From: Anaeramoeba flamelloides
Lineage: Eukaryota > Metamonada > Anaeramoebidae
Length of the DNA: 64,000 nucleotides
Assembly (NCBI GenBank): GCA_027625915.1
Contig: JANTQA010000016.1
Location: 2,113,001-2,177,000, forward strand
Reading direction: 5' to 3'
In this document: positions 56,581-64,000 of the stretch, piece after piece
Layout: each line of letters begins with the position of its first letter
Numbering within the stretch: the first letter of the stretch is position 1
The notes under the pieces: model-generated
What the model was told of the DNA's origin: nothing
Databases searched by the model: none
What the model saw: only the letters and a program-made list of their open reading frames with translations
Position numbers and translations under genes: made by a program

Positions 56581-57667
56581 TTGAAACTGCATTGTGAATG
56601 TTAAATATATAAAACAAGGAATTAAAGTTCACAAATCCAAGATAAAAAAAAAAAAAAAAAATTAATTCTACTAAGCAAAATACGATTTTCTTTAGAAATT
56701 TCTCCATAGACCAAGAAAGTAAAAAACAAAATCTTAGGAAATACTCATAAACTATTCTTCAATATTTTTTTAAATACAAAATTGGGATGATAAATACAAG
56801 AAAGTGTTATTCACAAATATTTCAAATTTCCGTTTAAAAAACACTCAAAAAAATAAATTGAATTAATCGTGATTTTAAAAATAATATTAAAAAAACTTTT
56901 AGAAAATAAGCTTATTCATGACTGGTTTAACTATTTCATAATATTTTTAACTTTTTATATTTATTTTTAATTTTTAAATATGATTATCTATATAAATTTA
57001 AACTTGATAATCAATTGTAAAACCCCAAGTATTATCAAACTCTGTATCAAAACCAACAAATCACCACTTTAGAATAATCACTAAAATTTTTAAATAAAAG
57101 TAAAATATACTTTTTTAAAAAATAGTGAATTTCAAAAGTTTGAAAAGATATTAATTAAAATACTAAAATAAAAATAAAAAACTTTTTAAAGATATTTAAA
57201 AACCATTACGACCAACTTTTTTAATCTCTCATTTCTTCAAATCCTTTTCTTAAAATAAATTATTAGTTGATAAAATTTACCAATTTTAAAACCCAGAACT
57301 AGAAAAATATTTTTTTTTCTTTCTGAGTTTGAGGATAATCCTTCGAATCAACTATTTCATAATACACTAAAAGTTTTAAATTAAATCATAGTTGAAATAG
57401 TTATTTAGTATTTTTATTTGATTATAAATTATCTATTCATAAAAATACATGGATTCGAAAAACCTTAGTATCTATATAATTTATTCAAATATTAATTAAT
57501 TTACAAAAATTCATGTTACTATAAAAATAAATCATACAAGATTGAAAAACAAAATTTTCTTTAATAATATGAATAATCAATTTTTTTGAAAGCACTATGA
57601 ATATTGAAAAAATATTAGACAAGATAATAGAATTAAAAAAATAATGTAGTAGAGTTCCAAAATTTTT

Positions 57668-57819
57668 AAGAGTTCAATCGAATAGAGAGAAACCAAAGAT
57701 TTTATCTGATTCTCTAAAATTCAGCAAAACCTAATGAAAAGTGTCTAACTTTTCCAGAGTTCAAAAGAATGGAGAAGAGTTATTGATTTTATTCAATTAT
57801 TTTAAATCCAGAAAAGCTA
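57668..57819. repeat. Two palindromic mini-elements in tandem (copies 4 and 5)
   Basis: The first (57668-57733) pairs AGTTCAATCGAATAGAGAG with TCTGATTCTCTAAAATTCAG. The second (57746-57819) begins TAACTTTTCCAGAGTTCAAA and ends TTAAATCCAGAAAAGCTA. CCTAATGAAAAGTGTCTAAC separates them. Confidence 0.65.
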
Positions 57820-60259
57820 CTGATATTTTTTTTTTTTGATTTGGGAATTAAACTGGAAATTTAATAAGATTACTGATTCCTTCTCTAATCTAAAAAAAAA
57901 AAAAAAAAAAACAACGATGATATCATAAATTAAAATCTGTAGAATAAAGTTCACTATCAAATTTAAGATATTTCACAAATTATCAAATACATATAAAAAT
58001 TCTTTTAATACAAATTTGTTAAAAACAGTGTTTTAAAACTTATAAAAAATCATTCTAATTTAGAAATTATTAAAGATATTAATAATTTTTTTTTGTGACT
58101 ACCAATTCTCTGAAAAAAAAATAGAAAATTTGGATGAAAGAATTAATACAAATAAGCAAAAAAAAAAATATTAAACCAAGAAAAAATCCTTTGATATTAT
58201 TCATAATGAATAATCATTATTTATCTTATGATTAAGCTACGGTTACAGAAAATTAAAATTCATTATTAAAAGTTCTAAAATTTTCAAAAAAAAAAAAAGG
58301 TTTAAAACTAAAAAATAGTTACCCCCAAACAAAATAAAATGAAAAAAAGGGAAAATTGTTTATATTTATTGGTTTCATATAATCCTTGCATTAATAATAA
58401 ATATTATTTTTTTCTTTGATTCGCTAATATTATAAACTCATTTCACTTAAATCTCCCAATCCAAAAAATCAAAAATTCAACTTTTTTTCAAGAATCAAGT
58501 AACATAAAGTCTTTGAGAAATAAGATAAAATTTAAACCTCAGATCAAAGGGAATCTTCATAAAAGAAATACTTGAACATAAAATTAATTTTCCAAAAAAA
58601 TAAATCTTTAAAAAAAATTTTTTGGCCACTTTCATAATAATGTCAAGTACAAAATTACTCAATTTCTTTGGAAAAATAGAATTGTTGACAAAAAGATTTT
58701 TAATTTTAAATTTATTCATTTTAAAAGAAATTACTAAGAACAATTATCTAAAAGTTAATTTCGTTTTTTTAAATTTATTTTTAGAAAAATAGAAAAATAA
58801 AAAATAATAATAAAATAAAAATACAAGAAAACTAAAAAAAGAAAAAAAAATTCGGTTAAAAGATAAAAAATGTTCAGATCTGCAAATTGAAAATTTGTTA
58901 TGACAATGATATTAGGATTAAAATCATAGGATGTGTTCTATTTTTTCAATAAACCTGCATCCCTTTGACTTGCCATGGATTTAAATTTGAGTCACTTAAT
59001 CCCAAGTATCATTCTCAAAAAAATATATCTTTTCATAAAGAATTTAGAGATAAAGAAGTAATTTGTCAATTTGTGTGGAAAATTTTTTCCACCAATTTGT
59101 GAATTTATTAGTGTCTTGGATATATAATAGAAAATTTTATTTTTTACATCCCTTTTCACAAGATTTTCATTATTATTTTATGAATTGGTTCCAAATATTC
59201 AGAAAACTGAACAAGAGCCGAAAATTCGTTAAATCATTGAATTTATAGTACATTTATTATTGTGATTTTTTAGTCATAAATATTTTGTTAGTTATCTGGT
59301 AAATTAATATACTGTAACATATAAATGATTGTTTTTTAAAATCATTACAAAAATACCTGGTTTCTCTAGAAATAATACTAATTATTCTATAAAAAAAGCA
59401 CACGCAGTATTATTATTCCTGATAGAGATTTTTCAATTGTGAATAATTGTCAATTCGGTTTAAAGAATAAAATGGTTGTGAAAAGGAAAAATTTTCAAAT
59501 AATTTTTGCAATTATTTTGACGAGATCAATAAAGACTTTTGATACTGGAATAACTCATACTTGACTAATCTATATTGGTTAAAAACAAAAGTTCATGTCA
59601 CATAAATCAAAGACACATATATTCAAAAAAATGAATTAAAAAAAAAAAAAAGGGTAGAATTGGTTATTTATTATTAAAAATTAAATTTTTAATTTTTATC
59701 TTTTTTAAATTTTAGATATATTTGATATTTTGAATTCTATTTTAATCTAAATAACCAAACTATTTTAGGGACTTGGTTGTTGTATTAAGGGATTAGTCAT
59801 TCTTATTGATAGTTTTCCCGAAAGCTAATAGAGTAATTATTTTCACTAAAACACAATTAAACTAGATATGTAACTTCTGTTATCAACTTGAGAGAAATGA
59901 TTAACCATTTTTAAAAAGAGTTCATTTTTCCAAATGAAATTTTTAGTCAAAAGATCTGATCTTTTTTTGTTTGGTGTAATGGATCAAAAACAAAATAAGA
60001 AAAATTTACAAAAAAAATTTATTATCAAGAAATCTCACTTTGAGTAATTTCTGGGTGTCTGTATTAAGAAATAACATTGAAACTTATAATTTTATTTTAA
60101 AAAAATATAATAAAAATATTTCAATATTGAATTATTGAAGGTCTAAAAAAATTGATGATTGATTTTATTCACAAATAGTTCAAAAAATTCATGAAAGATT
60201 AAAGATTAGAGAATATCCTTTTTCAAATATTTAGAAGATAAACAAAGAACTATTTGTAT

Positions 60260-60707
60260 TAACCGTTGTGGAAAAAAAGTGAAACTAGAAAAAAAGTGAA
60301 ACACGGTTTTTAATTGGGAACATTGATAGAACCTGAAAATTTAAAGCAAGGTCAATGAAAAAAAGAATAAATAAATAAATAAAGACAAAATGAAGTATTC
60401 GCAACAATAACAGTTTTTCTAATACTGTCTTTTCGTATGGAGTTTTTCTTTGATTGATCAATTATTAAAAATTTGTTCAAAAAATTGACTATTTTTGAGA
60501 TCTCCAAAACCACACTACCAATTTCGATAAATCAAGGTAGATTTAAATTGTATTTGTTGGGTTGATTGAAAATAATATAATGGGTTATTATTTGAAGTTA
60601 ATTAGTTTCTTCTTTTTATTGATTTTACTTTTCATTTTCAGTAATGTTCCCAATTAAAAACCATGTTTCACTTTTTTTCCAGTTTCACTTTTTTTTCCGC
60701 AATGGTA
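60260..60707 (-). mobile_element. MITE B, copy 2 (about 448 bp), with doubled terminal motif
   Basis: TA and CCGTTGTGGAAAAAAAGTG at the left; TTTTTTTTCCGCAATGGTA at the right. In this copy each end carries the GAAAAAAAGTGAAAC block twice (left 60270-60303, right mirrored at 60667-60698), whereas copy 1 has it once. The interior is nearly the same as copy 1 in reverse. Confidence 0.83.
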
Positions 60708-61689
60708 AAATCAATTGTTTGATTATATCTTTTAATTTTTTTTATTGGAATTAATTATTTGAATTAGTTTTATTTCTTTGAAAAACTGTAAAAAATTGAG
60801 AAATTTATTGTAAATTCTTGGTACATTTAATCTTTGGGTTATCAATGACCCACTGAAATGTTTAAGATTGGGCTAGTAATTATTGATAATTAATAATCAA
60901 ATTAAAAAGTATTTCTTTAGATTTTAACTTGAATTTTTGAGGTTTGTAAAAAGGTATTTTTGAGGTTTTTAAAAAGGTATTTTGGGGGGAATTTTTAATT
61001 TAATATTTTGATTCTATTTTCTCGTATTTTTTTTCTTCAATAAAAAAAAAAAATTCATTTAAACGTTTCTTTGAATCAAAAAATTAGATTTTTTTCAAGT
61101 TTAAAAATAATGATTGAAATTTTTTTGAAAAGAAGTAGATTTTTTATATTGGGTTATTTTAGACCCGAGTGAGTTTTATTTTTTAAAGTGTGTTTTTGTA
61201 TACTACCTTTACAGACAATTAAGATTTCTTTGTTCTTTCTAAGGAAAAAAAATTTTTTTAAATAATTCAGAAATATGTCGAATTATGAACTTTTCTCAAA
61301 TGAGAAAAATGGAGCAAACTTTTAAAAACATATATTCATTTTGGAAAATAACTTTAAAAGTAAGTTTGATTTTGTTGTTATCAGATTTTCAATAAACTTT
61401 TTTAATTGCAAGATGTGGTAAAATTATTTAGATTTTACTATAAAATTTTCAAGAAGATTTTTTAATGTTTGTGAGTACCTTAAAATGAAGAAAAAATAAT
61501 AAAATTAAAATTTGAAAATGATTTCTTTGATGAAGACTTTGTAATTAAAATTGATTTTTACAATTGTTTTACTGGATTGTAAACGAAATTCTGAGATTTT
61601 TTAATTGTTTAATACCAGGTTTTTATAAAAAACAAATATCAAAGAAAATTCAACAATCAACTCTTTTTCAAAGTTATAAAGTTAGGAAA

Positions 61690-62175
61690 TTTTTTAATGA
61701 TCATCAGGGATCACATATAAAATAATCAAAATTAGGAAAAAAGTCCATAAGAAACATAAAAAGATTTGTCACAAAAATAACACAGAATACTTTTTTTTTC
61801 AGCCCAAAAAAAAATTTTTAATAAAAATTAAGTACCGTATATTTCGAGTTCATAATTAGGTTCGATAACCATATGGTTCAATTTCCATTTTTTTAAAGTT
61901 TTGATTTTTTTGAATCAGAAAAAAGTGATACTTTTATTGGTTTAAATGTAAAGTAACTTTTTTTAAAATTAGTTGATTTAAGAAATATTCTTCCTAAGGA
62001 AAGTTTTGGAGAGTTGAGTTATCGGTTATCAGTATTTCATTAAATAGAAATTGTACGAAAAACTCTTTTTGAATTTATCAGTAGAGGTTGATTTTACCTG
62101 AAAAAAATTTTTTTATTATTCCTTTTTTGATAAATTTAGGAGTGTGAGAGTTAAAAAGTGTTTGTTTTGGAATAC
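61690..62175 (-). mobile_element. MITE D, copy 2
   Basis: It is the inverted partner of 5109-5632. The conserved core is TAAGAAATATTCTTCCTAAG and GAGTTGAGTTATCGGTTATC. The outer ends are weaker than in copy 1 (GAGTTAAAAAGTGT at the right; no clear left end), so it is older or incomplete. Confidence 0.65.
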
Positions 62176-62645
62176 TTTCAAAAATTAATCTTGTTTTTTA
62201 ATCTTTTGGAAGGGTAGAGCTAACAAATTGAAAATAAGGCAACAAAGCAAAAATAGTTTTACTAGGAATTCTGCGATAAAGATAGTAAACAAAATTATCA
62301 GCTCTCTTGTTTGATAGTGTTTCAAAGATCAAATCTAAAATTCAGCTCATTAATCCCACAAACCTGTTTTAATCTGATTACCCTTTTTGAATTGCGTAAT
62401 TAATGATTTTATTTCTTCTTTAAGTTTTTTTGGGAAAGATGGACTTTAGTATTTTTCAATTGTTTTTCGAATCCACTGTCTCCAATTTCAAGAGTAAACA
62501 AGAAACACCCACTCACAAAATATAAAATATTTTTAAAATCAGATTTGGTCATTTTTTAACTTTTTACGTTTTTTTTTTTACTTGTGTGTCGAGCTAAAAT
62601 TTTTCACCAAAGTTTTCTTCATTTCCTTATAACTACATCTACAAT

Positions 62646-63189
62646 ATGGACTTAGAAACAAACAAAGACAAATCACCCGTTGAACAGAAAATGGGAACAA
62701 AATCAGAACCAAGCTCATCCTCAGGTTCTGGATCCAGTTCGGAGTCAAGTTACTCATCTAGTTCAGATTCAAGCCTATTATCATGGACCGAATGGTTTTG
62801 TGATCTTGATGATCATGAATGGTTTTGTATAATAAATGAAGATTACTTGATGGACAACTTCAATTTTTATGGTCTACAGAAGTACATTAAAAACTACAGC
62901 TACACAATTGATTTAATAAGAGATTTAGATAATGAACAATTTGGTTTGCTTTTCTTTTTTGTTTTTTTTTTTTTGTTTTTTTGTAAATTCTTCTCTTTTT
63001 ATCAAAATAAAAAATACTTTGAAAAATTTCCCAGAATTACCAGTACCAGACAAGCGATTTGTACAAAAACAGATTGTGGTTTTTTCTCGAAAGGAGAGAC
63101 TGACAAATCAAAATAATCATTCTTACAAAAAGTCTTTTCTTTGCAATTTTTTTGTAAATTTTTTTCAGTTCTCGACTGATAAAAAATAG
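62646..63189 (+). CDS. CSNK2B: Casein kinase 2 regulatory subunit beta, N-terminal part
   Basis: Exon 1 (62646-62943, ATG 62646) encodes an acidic/Ser-rich head (SSSSGSGSSSESSYSSSS), then WTEWFCDLDDHEWFCIINED, YLMDNFNFYGLQKYI and YTIDLIRDLDNE. This is the alpha-helical N-terminal domain of CK2 beta (human [42 protein letters not shown]). CK2 beta dimerises and docks two catalytic subunits. The donor TTTG|GTTTGC at 62944 is followed by a T-rich intron; an acceptor TTTCCCAG at 63034 restores the frame into ELPVPDKRFVQKQIVVFSRK, which I cannot align to CK2 beta. That second exon is therefore doubtful. The zinc-binding CPxxxC...CPxC dimer domain is not in the window; it may follow beyond the foldback element at 63334-63710, or the gene may be broken. 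Confidence 0.8.
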
Positions 63190-63333
63190 TTTAAGGTTAA
63201 TGTTCCTTGAAATGAGAAAAAAGATTGTTTGTTTGTAATGGTTATTACTAATCTCTTTATACCTCTTCAAAGCCGCCATGTGCTGTTAAATTCAAATCAA
63301 AAAAAGTTTGTCTCAAAGTTAAAAAAGAAAAAC

Positions 63334-63710
63334 CACAAGTGTAAATATGGCATGTTGTAAAAAATAGAGTTTTTATAATTTTCGAGATAAATAAAGAGTT
63401 TCATGCATTTATCCAAAATTTTGGTAATATTAAATGAAACACCCATTTTGTTTTTTGAGCTCGAAGAGATTTTAAATATAAAATCGTTTTGTATTACCAA
63501 TACTTTATTCGAAAAAAAAGATTTTTTTTTAAAAATTGAAAGATTGGTGTTCACCAAATGATTTTTTGATGAAAATTATTATTAGTCTATTAAAATAATC
63601 CGATATTATATTTAATATTACCAAAATTTTGGATAAATGCATGAAACTCTTTATTTATCTCGAAAATTATAAAAACTCTATTATTTACAACATTCATATT
63701 CACAGAAGTG
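63334..63710. mobile_element. Foldback element with near-identical arms, about 375 bp
   Basis: The arms are 63334-63434 and 63609-63710. A core of about 72 bases is identical between arms as reverse complements (GAGTTTTTATAATTTTCGAG, then ATAAATAAAGAGTTTCATGC, then ATTTATCCAAAATTTTGGTA). The outer 25 bases are less similar. The unique middle is about 170 bp. The arm end CCAAAATTTTGG is itself a palindrome. Confidence 0.82.
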
Positions 63711-63865
63711 AACTTGATTAAATCTCTAATAATTTTCATTTCGAATCGATTTTATGAAAGTTTTGACTTTTTTGCCAACAAATAATCAGCAAAATATTTT
63801 GAGTATTTGAAATAAAAATTTTATTTGCTAATTGGAAAATGTCAGTATCAAAAGACAAAAACCAT

Positions 63866-63992
63866 TTTATTCAAAAAGGAAGAAATAAGTCAAAATTATC
63901 TAAAATTGATTTTGCGATCAAAAATTTTAAGAATCTTTTTCATTTTACAATCTGTTCAAAATGAAAAAGATTTTTCTCATTCTCTTCTTAAT
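63866..63992 (+). repeat. Dispersed repeat I, copy 2
   Basis: Direct-orientation partner of 8240-8372. It reaches almost to the end of the window, so its right boundary is not known. Confidence 0.55.
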
Positions 63993-64000
63993 CATTTTAA

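Larger units (their letters stand above)
55665..62645. other. Intergenic region between RALGAPB and the CK2-beta gene
   Basis: Seven kilobases without a supportable gene. Right after the RALGAPB stop is a T/C-rich stretch (55664-55770) that may be its 3' UTR. It contains MITE A copy 2 (56379-56580), two palindromic mini-elements in tandem (57668-57819), MITE B copy 2 (60260-60707) and MITE D copy 2 (about 61690-62175). A solitary MITE H-like end, TTAAGGGATTAG, lies near 59793. Frames at 55679-56157, 58495-58743 and 59063-59248 are AT-rich noise. Confidence 0.6.

Noticed and set aside
1-64000. CRISPR arrays, operons, bacterial-type ribosome binding sites
   Set aside because: None present; spliceosomal introns and gene content show a eukaryotic nuclear genome. 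Tandem repeats lack unique spacers.

Overview
This is nuclear DNA of a very AT-rich unicellular eukaryote. The signs are spliceosomal GT-AG introns, long A and T homopolymers (up to 41 nt), Asn/Lys/Glu/Asp-rich low-complexity protein tracts, and Ser-Pro-Arg tandem repeats inside a kinase. All three standard stop codons end recognisable genes (TAA in neurofibromin and Rab24, TAG in RPA12, TGA in the kinase), so the code is standard. The gene set fits an amoeboid protist (Amoebozoa or Anaeramoeba-like). That placement is inference. The multi-kilobase introns argue against a compact genome such as Dictyostelium.

Six host genes can be read. On the minus strand: a Rab24-type small GTPase (1107-7911, five exons, one 5.9-kb intron), the RNA polymerase I subunit RPA12 (12535-12984, intronless), a full-length neurofibromin RasGAP (15486-28563, four exons, 2,674 aa) and an AMPK/MARK-type kinase with UBA and KA1-like regions (32406-40916, three exons, one 5.5-kb intron). 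On the plus strand: the Ral-GAP complex beta subunit (46462-55664, six exons, with a frame change at a 41-A run) and the first exon of casein kinase 2 beta (from 62646). A possible small plus-strand gene lies at 14784-15026.

The rest is AT-rich intron and intergenic DNA seeded with non-autonomous elements: the 3' end of a LINE (1 to about 800), a 5'-truncated LINE with target-site duplication (about 42193-43550), several families of TA-flanked inverted-repeat MITEs in two or more copies, foldback elements with long arms (44288-45060 and 63334-63710), and a roughly 75-bp almost fully palindromic element in at least five copies, one of them inside the second LINE. The giant Rab24 intron is largely built of such elements.

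Functionally the genes lean to GTPase control and nutrient/energy signalling: a RasGAP, a Ral/Rheb-type GAP scaffold, a Rab linked to autophagy in animals, an AMPK-family kinase, CK2 and Pol I. They are not an operon and I see no evidence of coregulation. The most unusual sequence-level signals are the U-rich-start/A-rich-end design of many introns, the poly(A) frame break in RALGAPB, and the palindromic mini-element family.
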